In this document: in pieces, positions 50,390-61,400 of the stretch | Numbering within the stretch: the first letter of the stretch is position 1 | Layout of the letters: every line of letters begins with the position of its first letter | Source: Candidatus Flexifilum affinis | Lineage (GTDB): Bacteria > Chloroflexota > Anaerolineae > Aggregatilineales > Phototrophicaceae | Assembly (NCBI GenBank): GCA_016713325.1 | Contig: JADJPJ010000107.1 | Span: 1-64,000 of the forward strand | Direction: 5' to 3' | DNA: 64,000 nucleotides | Position numbers and translations under genes: made by a program | The notes under the pieces: model-generated | What the model saw: only the letters and a program-made list of their open reading frames with translations | The model's database searches: none | Told to the model about the DNA's origin: nothing

Positions 50390-50562
50390 GGGGACTTGAC
50401 TGAGGCGGTGGATCGCCTCCGACGGCATCCGCTGATCTCTCGATTTTCGCCCGCAAAGCCAGCCGCGAGCTTAAGCACACTGCGACATGTGCAACCGTCA
50501 CCTCGTCAACTTGTGAGCAGCCGGCGTAGCTCGCCCGGCTGCGCGCAAGTCCATGCGCTCTC
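50390..50562 (-). ncRNA. glmS ribozyme (glucosamine-6-phosphate-responsive)
   Basis: Read on the minus strand, the leader shows AGCGC just 3' of the likely cleavage site (50559-50555), GGACTTGCGC, a GC hairpin GCAGCCGGGCG...CGCCGGCTGC, the core AAGTTGACGAGG (50514-50503), ATCGAGAGATCAGCGGATG (50448-50429), and a P3-like hairpin GGAGGCG...CGCCTC. GACGG after the core pairs with CCGTC after GGATG, as P2.1 does. These match the conserved glmS ribozyme core in order. The loop between the core and ATCGAG is about 50 bases longer than usual. It sits about 140 bases before glmS on the same strand. Confidence 0.8.
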
Positions 50563-50651
50563 TTGCCCCCAACGCGTACAGGTCGTGGCACCTCCCGTCG
50601 ATCTGGAAGTCGATAGCGCAATCCTATCCGCAGTCGAATTATTGGTCAAGA

Positions 50652-51368
50652 CTATAGGAGCACGAGGTGTTCCGTGCTGGCGTTGTGCAGATCGCTGTAG
50701 ACCCCGCGCATTGTCTCGTCGGTAACGGCCGCCGAAAGCTGGTACATCGCCTCGTCCATCAGCACGGGCAGCAGGTCGCGCGGCACGCGGCCGTCGGTTT
50801 TGAACTTGAACGGCCGGCCAAAATTGACGGTGACGTGTGGCCGCTGCAAGCGCATCAGCTTCTTCTGCCAGCCGATGGCGCCGGAAATGGCCGCGGGGAC
50901 GATGACGGCATCGGCCTTGGTCACGACGAAGGCAAATCCTTCCTTGGGGCGGGCAAGCCCTTCCTTCTGGCGGGTACCCTCCGGGGCGATCAGGATGAGC
51001 TCGCCGCTCTTGAGCAGCTCGATGGAACTCATTAGCGCTTTGCGATCGACCTCATCGCGGTTGATGGTGTAGGCGCCCCATGCCCGCACCATCGGCCCGA
51101 CTATAGGGTTGCGCAGGTTCTCGATCTTGGACATGGGAACCACGAAGCGATGCTTGATGACGGCAAGGCACAGGATCGGGTCGAGCAGCGAGATGTGATT
51201 CATCATGAGCACCGTCGCGCCATCGGCGGGGATGTTTTCCACGCCTCGGACCTCCAACTTGAGCACCAGCCCAAGCACGATTCGGGCAACGGCGCGCATG
51301 ATACGACGTCGCCATGCAAACCGGGGCTGCATGGCGACATATTCTTGGACGGAGACGGACATGCTCAT
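50652..51368 (-). CDS. plsC: 1-acyl-sn-glycerol-3-phosphate acyltransferase
   Basis: Makes phosphatidic acid from lysophosphatidic acid. 238 residues with the acyltransferase motifs MMNHISLLDPILC (NHx4D), GAYTINRDEVDRKALM and LILIAPEGTRQKEG (PEGTR), and VPAAISGAIGW. An N-terminal hydrophobic stretch (RAVARIVLGLVLKLEV) anchors it to the membrane. It begins 12 bases after the end of the pseudouridine synthase gene, so the two form a transcription unit. Confidence 0.9.
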   Translation of the reverse strand: MSMSVSVQEYVAMQPRFAWRRRIMRAVARIVLGLVLKLEVRGVENIPADGATVLMMNHISLLDPILCLAVIKHRFVVPMSKIENLRNPIVGPMVRAWGAYTINRDEVDRKALMSSIELLKSGELILIAPEGTRQKEGLARPKEGFAFVVTKADAVIVPAAISGAIGWQKKLMRLQRPHVTVNFGRPFKFKTDGRVPRDLLPVLMDEAMYQLSAAVTDETMRGVYSDLHNASTEHLVLL

Positions 51369-51380
51369 GGGTCGATGATC

Positions 51381-54080
51381 TCACTGAGGCTTACGTTTGT
51401 TTCCACGAGTAGGTCTGCCACCCTTCGCCGGACCTTTGCGTCCCGACGGTTTGCCGGAACTACCGCCCCGCCGAGGGCCGGATGGGGAGGGCTTGCGTCC
51501 CTTGCCCGCCGGGCTCCCCGGTCGCCGGGTACCGCTGGCGGGCCGTGATGGGCGGGCCGGGCGATCCTCACGGTCTTCTGAAGGGACGCTCCGGAAGCCG
51601 GCAGCGTCTTCGCGCTGCGGGCGCTCACCGCGATCTTCGGAGTCACTGCGGCGGGCACCGCCGGGACCTTCGCGCCGCGGACGGCGTTCTTCTTGCGATT
51701 CACCCTCCGGGCGTCGGGCGCGGAAGCCGGGGTTTAACGGCCGCTGTGGGCGCTCACCGCGATCTTCAGAGTCGCTGCGGCGGAAACCGCCAGGACCTTC
51801 GCGCCGTGGACGGCTTTGTTCCTGTGCATCACCCTCCGGACGTCGGGCGCGGAAGGCCGGGTTCGACGAGCGCTGCGGGCGCTCACCGCGATCTTCCGAG
51901 TCGCTGCGGCGGAAACCGCCGGGGCCTTCGCGCCGCGGACGGCGTTCTTCTTGCGATTCACCCTCCGGGCGTCGGGCGCGGAAGCCGGGGTTTGACGGCC
52001 GCTGTGGGCGCTCACCGCGATCTTCAGAGTCGCTGCGACGGAAACCGCCGGGACCTTCGCGCCGTGGTCGGCTTTGTTCCTGCGTGTCACCCTCAGGGCG
52101 TCGGGCACGGAAGGCCGGGTTCGACGAGCGCTGCGGGCGCTCACCGCGATCATCCGAGTCGCTGCGGCGGAAACCGCCGGGACCCTCACGCCGCGGACGG
52201 CGTTCGTCCTGATTGTCACCCTCCGGACGGCGGGCGCGGAAGCCGGGGCTTGACGGCCGCTGCGGACGCTCACCGCGATCTTGGGAGTCGCTGCGACGGG
52301 CACCGCCGGGGACTTCGCGCCGCGGACGGCTTTGTTCCTGCGCGTCACCCGCCGGGCGTCGGGCACGGAAGGCCGGGTTCGACGAGCGCTGCGGGCGCTC
52401 ACCACGATCTTCGGAGTCGCTGCGGCGAAAACCGCCGGGGCCCTCGCGCCGCGGACGGCTTTGTTCCTGCGATTCACCCTCCGGGCGTCGGGCACGGAAG
52501 CCGGGGTTCGACGAGCGCTGCGGGCGCTCACCGCGATCTTCGGAGTCGCTGCGGCGGGCACCGCCGGGGCCTTCGCGCCGCGGACGGCTTTGTTCCTGCG
52601 CGTCACCCTCCGGGCGTCGGGCGCGGAAGCCGGGGTTCGATGAGCGCTGCGGACGCTCACCGCGATCTTCGGAGTCGCTGCGACGGGCACCGCCGGGGAC
52701 TTCGCGCCGCGGACGGCTTTGTTCCTGCGTGTCACCCTCAGGGCGTCGGGCACGGAAGGCCGGGTTCGACGAGCGCTGCGGACGCTCACCGCGATCTGTT
52801 GAGTCGCTGCGGCGGAAACCGCCGGGACCCTCACGCCGCGGACGGCTTTGTTCCTGCGCATCACCCTCCGGGCGTCGGGCGCGGAAACCGGGGCTTGACG
52901 GCCGCTGTGGGCGCTCACCGCGATCTGTTGAGTCGCTGCGGCGGAAACCACCGGGGCCTTCGCGTCGTGGACGGCTTTGTTCCTGCGCATCACCCTCCGG
53001 ACGTCGGGCGCGGAAACCGGGGTTTGGCGAGCGCTGCGGGCGCTCACCGCGACCTTCCGAGTCGCTACGGCGGGCACCGCCGGGACCTTCGCGCCGCGGA
53101 CGGCGTTCTTCCTGCGATTCACCCTCCGGAGGTCGGGCTCGGAAACCTGGGGTTGACGAGCGCTGCGGGCGCTCACCGCGGTCTTCGGAGTCGCTGCGGC
53201 GGAAACCGCCGGGACCTTCGCGCCGCGGACGGCGTTCTTCCTGCGATTCACCCTCCGGGCGTCGGTCTCGGACCGCTGCGCCGGTGGGCCGTCCGCGGCG
53301 CGCGGCTTTCAATCGTTTGATTTCCGGCGCGGGCGTCATCAGCAGCTTGATGTCGCTGGCGGACAGCTCGCGCCATTCGCCGGGACGGAGTTCGCCGAGC
53401 GGCAGCAAACCGATGTGCGTGCGTAACAGGCGTCGCACCTGATGCCCCAGCTTCATGCCGACCCGGCGAATTTGCCGTTTTTTGCCTTCGGACATGATGA
53501 TGCGCAGGGTGGAGAGGCGCTTGTCGCCCTGTACCAGGATGACGACACACGGCGCCGTGCGCTCGTCTTCGTCGAGGATGACCCCGTTGCGCCACTTGTC
53601 CAGTACGTCCAACCCTGGAAGCCCAACGACCTCGACCTTGTAGGTCTTGCTGTGCTGGTAACGGGGATGGGTGAGCCGCTGGGCAATGTCGCCGTCGTTG
53701 GTGAGGACGATAAGCCCTTCGCTGTCGGCATCCAGCCGTCCGATGGGGAAGAGGTTCTCCGCCGTCTCCACCAGATCGTAGATGGTCTCGCGGCGATCAC
53801 CCTGATGCGGTTCCCGGGTGGTCAGAACATGTTTGGGTTTGTTGAGCGCGATGAAGATCTTCTTTCCCGTGGCCATCTTCAGACGCGCCCCATCGACGGC
53901 GATGACGTCGACCTCCGGGTCAGCCCGGTCGCCCAGTTGTGCTCGTTCCCCGTTGACGGTCACCCGCCCATTTTCAATCAGTTCCTCGGCTGCCCGGCGT
54001 GAAGTGGCGGCGTTCGCCTGGGCAAGCAGTTTTTGCAGTCGTATTTTCACTCTACTGTACCGCGCTTCTTTGGTATTCAC
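51381..54080 (-). CDS. rluB: RluB/RsuA-type rRNA pseudouridine synthase with long repeat tail
   Basis: 899 residues. Residues 15-60 are an S4 RNA-binding domain. The RluB-type catalytic domain has Asp117 in GRLDADSEGL, then QHSKTYKVEVVGLPG and GKKRQIRRVGMKLGHQVRRL. From about residue 273 to 831 there are thirteen tandem 43-residue repeats rich in Arg, Glu, Gly, Pro and Ser (unit with PRREGPGG, RRSDSEDRGERPQR and PGFRARRPEG), then a basic RG/KP-rich tail. The usual enzyme is about 240-300 residues. The tail is probably disordered and RNA-binding. GTG 54050 is an alternative start. Several long antisense frames over the repeats are composition artefacts. Confidence 0.85.
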   Translation of the reverse strand: MNTKEARYSRVKIRLQKLLAQANAATSRRAAEELIENGRVTVNGERAQLGDRADPEVDVIAVDGARLKMATGKKIFIALNKPKHVLTTREPHQGDRRETIYDLVETAENLFPIGRLDADSEGLIVLTNDGDIAQRLTHPRYQHSKTYKVEVVGLPGLDVLDKWRNGVILDEDERTAPCVVILVQGDKRLSTLRIIMSEGKKRQIRRVGMKLGHQVRRLLRTHIGLLPLGELRPGEWRELSASDIKLLMTPAPEIKRLKAARRGRPTGAAVRDRRPEGESQEERRPRREGPGGFRRSDSEDRGERPQRSSTPGFRARPPEGESQEERRPRREGPGGARRSDSEGRGERPQRSPNPGFRARRPEGDAQEQSRPRREGPGGFRRSDSTDRGERPQRPSSPGFRARRPEGDAQEQSRPRREGPGGFRRSDSTDRGERPQRSSNPAFRARRPEGDTQEQSRPRREVPGGARRSDSEDRGERPQRSSNPGFRARRPEGDAQEQSRPRREGPGGARRSDSEDRGERPQRSSNPGFRARRPEGESQEQSRPRREGPGGFRRSDSEDRGERPQRSSNPAFRARRPAGDAQEQSRPRREVPGGARRSDSQDRGERPQRPSSPGFRARRPEGDNQDERRPRREGPGGFRRSDSDDRGERPQRSSNPAFRARRPEGDTQEQSRPRREGPGGFRRSDSEDRGERPQRPSNPGFRARRPEGESQEERRPRREGPGGFRRSDSEDRGERPQRSSNPAFRARRPEGDAQEQSRPRREGPGGFRRSDSEDRGERPQRPLNPGFRARRPEGESQEERRPRREGPGGARRSDSEDRGERPQREDAAGFRSVPSEDREDRPARPSRPASGTRRPGSPAGKGRKPSPSGPRRGGSSGKPSGRKGPAKGGRPTRGNKRKPQ
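51588..53264 (-). repeat. Thirteen tandem 129-bp in-frame repeats
   Basis: A 129-bp unit repeated 13 times within the pseudouridine synthase gene. Variation is mostly at a few codons: GDAQEQ/GESQEE, EGPGGF/EVPGGA, SSNPGF/SSNPAF/PSSPGF. The mixing of these variants along the array suggests unequal crossing over or gene conversion. Confidence 0.95.
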
Positions 54081-54111
54081 TGTAACGATTATACAGGTGT
54101 CTACCTTTCGC

Positions 54112-54140
54112 TTGACAGGGTGGGAAGATTTGTGTTAGGT
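54112..54140 (+). promoter_or_regulatory. Possible sigma-70-type promoter
   Basis: TTGACA at 54112-54117, a 17-base spacer, and TTAGGT at 54135-54140, 34 bases before the recombinase-like gene start. The -10 element is weak. Confidence 0.4.
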
Positions 54141-54173
54141 TTGAGTCATCAGTTCGCTAATGGGGAATGCCTC

Positions 54174-55115
54174 ATGTCCGATCTGCGCCAGCTACCGCTC
54201 TTTTCCAACCAACCGGCGACCGTCGCAGATTTAAGTGTCCACACACGACTGGTCCATGCCATCCCGTTCTTCCAGGCGCACCTACGCGGCCAGGGGAAGA
54301 CACAGCATACCATCGACGCCTTCACGGCCGATCTCATGCTGGTGACCGAGTATCACGGCGATCAGGCCGCGCTGGGCTGGTATACGACCACCCGGCTCAA
54401 CGATTTCCTGAGCTGGATGGAAGACCGCCGGGGGGTGCCGTGCAGCCGCAAGACGTACGCCCGACGGGTCACGACGCTGAAGGTGTTCTTCAAATGGCTG
54501 ACGGAGACAGGGGTTATCCCGCACGATCCCGCTAGTGCCCTGCTTCAGCGGTCGGGGCCTGCGCCACTGGCGAGCATCCTGACGCCCGATGAAGTCGACG
54601 CGGTCCTATCGGTCGCGCGCGGACTACGTCACGGCGAAAAACCGGATGCGCGGCCGGAAATGCTCTTTCGCCTGATCGTCGGCACCGGCATCAAGAAGAG
54701 CGAAGCCATGACCCTCACGCCGGAGGATATTCATCCCGACGGCAGCGGCGGCTTGCAGGTGCTGATCCGCCACCAGGGCTCAAAAGACCGCTACCGCGAG
54801 CGCTACCTGCCGCTCGACATCGAGATCCAATCGGCACTTGACGAGTACCTGGCGCAGTACCGTCCCCAGACGTCGCTCTTCACCTGCACCGCGCGCAATC
54901 TCGAATACATCCTTGAAGATCTGGGAAAGCGCGCCGGGCTGGCGCAGAAAATCTCTTTTGAGATGCTGCGCTGGACCTTTGGCGTACGCGCCTATATGCT
55001 CGGCGAAGACCCGAACACCATCCGCGAGTGGCTGGGCCTGAGCGAGATTAGTTGGTTGGAGACATTCGGGAAAATCAAGCAGTTGGCCGCAAAGCTCTCC
55101 CCAGCCAGGGTGTAG
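54174..55115 (+). CDS. Tyrosine-recombinase-fold protein with degenerate active site
   Basis: 313 residues. An N-terminal SAM-like core-binding domain (HAIPFFQAHLRGQGKTQHTI) is followed by the phage-integrase catalytic fold. The usual first catalytic Arg is Lys (VGTGIKKSEAMTLTPEDI); the HxLRH box is FEMLRWTFGVRAYMLGED (second Arg kept, both His positions changed); LLGH is WLGLSEIS; and the Tyr position appears as Phe (WLETFGKI). Length and order are otherwise complete. It may be a DNA-binding, non-cutting relative of XerC/D. The upstream frame to 54033 is open but not homologous. Confidence 0.8.
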   Translation: MSDLRQLPLFSNQPATVADLSVHTRLVHAIPFFQAHLRGQGKTQHTIDAFTADLMLVTEYHGDQAALGWYTTTRLNDFLSWMEDRRGVPCSRKTYARRVTTLKVFFKWLTETGVIPHDPASALLQRSGPAPLASILTPDEVDAVLSVARGLRHGEKPDARPEMLFRLIVGTGIKKSEAMTLTPEDIHPDGSGGLQVLIRHQGSKDRYRERYLPLDIEIQSALDEYLAQYRPQTSLFTCTARNLEYILEDLGKRAGLAQKISFEMLRWTFGVRAYMLGEDPNTIREWLGLSEISWLETFGKIKQLAAKLSPARV

Positions 55116-55235
55116 TCTCGTTCGAAGCCCGCTATTCTTACAGGAGCGCAACGGTGCGCGCTCCTGCTGTTATACCCCTCTGAAGATTGCAAAGAGTCGG
55201 ACCCATGGGCCCGGCCGCAAAGTGCGACGATCCTC

Positions 55236-58470
<3,235 letters not shown>

Positions 58471-59151
58471 TCAGGGCGAGAATACATCCAGATAATCGGC
58501 GGCAGCCCAGCCGCGCCGCGTCGTGTCGTCCGGGCTCTGAATTTCCCACCACGTCAGCCCGGCGGACTGCACCGGACCGCCCACCACGTTGAAGCCCTCA
58601 CCAAGCGCCGCCGTGAAGAGTGGGGTGTTGTCCAGGCCGGCTTCCGGGCGGACGTTCAGCCCCTCGGTGTTGACCAGAATCGCCGAACCCACATTGACCG
58701 TCAGTGGGGTAGGTGACAGGATGACCGGCGCCAGGGTAGGGCCTTCCAGGGCAAACGTCGGCAACGGCAGGTTCTGTCCGGACAGATCAGTCGTTGGAGT
58801 GACGATCGGGTCGGCGGTTGGCTGTTCAGGAACGGGACTGGTTGGGGTCGGTTCGCCAGTGACGATGATCACCCTGGGCTCGCCGCCCGGCGCGGTCTGC
58901 CCACCAAGCATGAGCACCAGCGAAACGATGCCGACGGCGATGCCAAAGACCATCAGCAGCATCAACCCAACGGACCACGCCGGCAGGAACATCGGGCTGC
59001 TCTGGCGGTCGGAACGCTTGCGCTTACGGCGCTCGGGCACGCCGCTGCTGCGAGGAGCGTTTGCCGTCTGGCCGGTGCGTCGTGGATCGACCGGCAGGAC
59101 CGGCTGGGTCCCGGTAAGATCTCGCGTATCATCCAGGCGGGGTTCAGTCAT
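58471..59151 (-). CDS. Membrane-anchored SH3b-domain protein
   Basis: 226 residues. A basic N-terminus (ERRKRKRSDRQSS) precedes one membrane helix (SVGLMLLMVFGIAVGIVSLV). A Thr/Pro-rich linker follows, then a C-terminal bacterial SH3 domain (ILVNTEGLNVRPEAGLDNTP and GGPVQSAGLTWWEIQSPDD). Topology puts the SH3b domain outside, where it may bind cell-wall material. It lies 12 bases before ligA and 7 bases after polX in the same direction. Confidence 0.75.
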   Translation of the reverse strand: MTEPRLDDTRDLTGTQPVLPVDPRRTGQTANAPRSSGVPERRKRKRSDRQSSPMFLPAWSVGLMLLMVFGIAVGIVSLVLMLGGQTAPGGEPRVIIVTGEPTPTSPVPEQPTADPIVTPTTDLSGQNLPLPTFALEGPTLAPVILSPTPLTVNVGSAILVNTEGLNVRPEAGLDNTPLFTAALGEGFNVVGGPVQSAGLTWWEIQSPDDTTRRGWAAADYLDVFSP

Positions 59152-59158
59152 TGTCGCT

Positions 59159-60904
59159 TTAACCTCTGCGCTTGACCCAATCCAAGAACTGCTCCAGCGT
59201 CCATGTGTTGATCACCTGCGCCGGCTCGACCCAACCGCGCCGCGCGGTCAGAATGCCGTAGCGGAGCAGATCCATATTCTGGATGCTATGGGCGTCAGAG
59301 TCGATAGCCAGTGGAATGCCCAACTGTGTGGCGCGCCGGGCGTAGCGCGCTTCCAGATCGAGGCGCTCCGGGTTGGCATTGATCTCCAGGGCGATGCCCG
59401 ACTGCGCAGCCGCCTCGAAGACGGCGTCCATATCGAGGTCCGCGCCTTCGCGGCTGGCGATCAACTGGCCGCGAGGGTGGCCGATCAGGTCGACATGCGG
59501 ATTGCGGATGGCGTTCAGCAGCCGGGCAGTGATCTGTTCGCGCGGTTGGCGCAGGCTGACGTGCAGAGAGGCGACCACGAAGTCGAGCTGGGCCAGTACC
59601 TCGTCGGGGAAGTCGAGTTCTCCGTCCGCCTTGATCTCCACTTCGCTGCCGTGGAAGACGCGCAGGGCCGGGGCGAATTCCGCGTCCACCTTCCGCACCT
59701 CCGCCTGCTGGGCGAGCAGTCGCTCGACGCTCAGGCCGTTGGCGACGACCGCACCCCTGGAGTGGTCGGTGATCACGATCCAGCGACGACCGCGCGCCTT
59801 TGCCGCCGCCGCCATTTCGCGGATAGTCGCCGTGCCATCGCTCCACACGGTGTGCATGTGCAGGTCGGCGGTCAGATCCTCCAGACGGATCAGGGTGGGC
59901 ACCTTGCCCTGCTGTGCCGCCTCAATCTCCCCCTGATCTTCGCGTATCTCGGGTGGAATCCACGGCAGGCCCAGGTGGCGGTAGACCTCCTCCTCTTCGG
60001 CGCACAGAAGCTCCGTGCCTGCGGCTGGGTCATCCTTGTTCACCGGGGTGAGGGCATGTTCATTGAGGCTCAGACCGCGCGCCAGCGCGATCTCGCGGAT
60101 ACGGATGTTATGGGCCTGACTGCCGCTGAAATACTGAAGGGCCGTACCCCAGCGTTCGGGCGGGAGAATGCGCAGATCGACTTGCAGGCCGTTCTGAAGC
60201 TCGATCGAACTCTTGGTCGGGCCATGACCCAATACCCGCGCGACGGCGTCATCGGCGACAAAGGCGTCCATGATCGGCTGCGGTTCGTTGCTGGCGATGA
60301 GCAGATCGACGTCGCCGATGGTCGCGCGTCCTCTGCGGATGCTGCCGGCGATCTCACCCTTCAGCGCGCCCGGTATTTGGAGCAGCCTCGCGAGGATGGC
60401 TTCGGCGGCGGGCAGCGCGACGCCGAGCAGGGTGCGCGTATCGGACGACCGGCGCTTGTAGGACTCGATGCTCTCCAGCACCTTGGCTTCTGATTTGGCG
60501 CCCATGCCGGGCAGATCCCGCAGTTTTCCCGCACGGGCCGCCGCTTCCAGCGCCTCGACCGTGGTCAGGCCGGCTTCCTCCCAGAACATCTTCGCCTTCT
60601 TCGGGCCGACGCCGTTCAGATGCAGGATATCCAGCACCCCCGGTGGGATTTCCGCAGCGAGATCGTTGTAGAAGCGGAGCTGACCCGTCTCCAGAATCTC
60701 GGTGATCTTCTCGGCGATGATTTTTCCCACATGGGGGATGGTGTCCAGTTCTTTGGCGGCGGCCAGCGTGCGCAGATCCCGCGCCTGCTCGCGAATCCCC
60801 TCGGCGGCATTGCGATAGGCCATGATCCGGTGAATGATTTCTCCTTTGATCTGGAGCATGTCCGCGATGCGGTCGAACAGATCTGCGATTTCCCGGTTGG
60901 TCAT
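59159..60904 (-). CDS. polX: Family X DNA polymerase / 3'-5' exonuclease PolX
   Basis: 581 residues. N-terminal helix-hairpin-helix repeats (PHVGKIIAEKITEILETG, NGVGPKKAKMFWEEAG) are followed by the polymerase palm with AGSIRRGRATIGDVDLLIAS (nucleotidyltransferase GS and DxD). A C-terminal PHP domain, DLHMHTVWSDGTATIREMAA with VITDHS and GHPRGQL, carries the metal-dependent exonuclease. Role in base-excision repair. Fits the usual bacterial PolX length. Confidence 0.95.
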   Translation of the reverse strand: MTNREIADLFDRIADMLQIKGEIIHRIMAYRNAAEGIREQARDLRTLAAAKELDTIPHVGKIIAEKITEILETGQLRFYNDLAAEIPPGVLDILHLNGVGPKKAKMFWEEAGLTTVEALEAAARAGKLRDLPGMGAKSEAKVLESIESYKRRSSDTRTLLGVALPAAEAILARLLQIPGALKGEIAGSIRRGRATIGDVDLLIASNEPQPIMDAFVADDAVARVLGHGPTKSSIELQNGLQVDLRILPPERWGTALQYFSGSQAHNIRIREIALARGLSLNEHALTPVNKDDPAAGTELLCAEEEEVYRHLGLPWIPPEIREDQGEIEAAQQGKVPTLIRLEDLTADLHMHTVWSDGTATIREMAAAAKARGRRWIVITDHSRGAVVANGLSVERLLAQQAEVRKVDAEFAPALRVFHGSEVEIKADGELDFPDEVLAQLDFVVASLHVSLRQPREQITARLLNAIRNPHVDLIGHPRGQLIASREGADLDMDAVFEAAAQSGIALEINANPERLDLEARYARRATQLGIPLAIDSDAHSIQNMDLLRYGILTARRGWVEPAQVINTWTLEQFLDWVKRRG

Positions 60905-61028
60905 GCCTGCGCCGCCTCTGGTCTAGAACGTCTGTATCATGCTGACATTGTAATGGACTTCACCGGATAGAATCAAATGCGCCGCGCCATGGATGCCGAG
61001 GCCGATTCGTTACAGATTTCCAGAAGTC

Positions 61029-61057
61029 TTGACACACTTTCGATTTGTCGTTACGCT
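61029..61057 (+). promoter_or_regulatory. Possible promoter of the trp operon leader
   Basis: TTGACA at 61029-61034, a 17-base spacer, then TACGCT at 61052-61057, just upstream of the T-box leader. The -35 is perfect and the -10 matches four of six. Confidence 0.5.
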
Positions 61058-61109
61058 AAGCAGCAACAATCCAGATCTGCAACGACGTTGACCTGGACGA
61101 GTACGTTTT

Positions 61110-61372
61110 CAAACGGTGTTTCAGAGAGCCGCTGGCAGCTGTGAAGGCGGTACACACGCGAAAACCGAATGGACCAGCGAGTCGCGGGCGCGAACATCCG
61201 ACTATGGATCAGTAGCGTTTGCCGGGTTCGCCACCGTTATCACGGCGAGGGTATCGGCAGACTTGTACTGCCCGTACCTGTCAAGCGGCGGGCATCTCAC
61301 GATGCCGGCAATCAAGGTGGCACCACGGGAACCCCACTCGTCCTTGAACGGGTTGGGGTTTTTTGTTCCCGT
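61110..61372 (+). promoter_or_regulatory. tRNA-Trp T-box riboswitch upstream of trpE
   Basis: The conserved T-box AAGGTGGCACCACG is at 61314-61327. Stem I is closed by CGCTGG (61130-61135) and CCAGCG (61174-61179), with TGG (61170-61172, tryptophan) followed by A in the specifier position just inside the stem. After the T-box, an intrinsic terminator forms: AACCCCA-CTCGT pairs with ACGGG-T-TGGGGTT (61330-61360), followed by six T. Uncharged tRNA-Trp would stabilise the antiterminator and allow trpE transcription. Confidence 0.85.
61330..61364 (+). terminator. T-box-controlled terminator
   Basis: A 12-bp stem with a bulged T and a 6-base loop, ending in TTTTTT at 61359-61364. It overlaps the 3' side of the T-box antiterminator region and lies 37 bases before trpE. 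Confidence 0.8.
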
Positions 61373-61400
61373 TTTGCACCTTGGTGAAGGAGATACAGCG

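Noticed and set aside
49139..50725. 528-codon plus-strand frame across glmS and its leader
   Set aside because: glmS is unambiguous on the minus strand, and the frame also crosses the ribozyme and the plsC 3' end.
51588..53264. CRISPR array, because of regularly spaced repeats
   Set aside because: The 129-bp units are contiguous and coding, with no unique spacers.
51397..53442. Several long open frames on the plus strand across the repeat array, up to 612 codons
   Set aside because: They mirror the 129-bp repeats of the minus-strand pseudouridine synthase; stop codons are absent because of the GC-rich repeated codons, and the translations are low-complexity without any domain.
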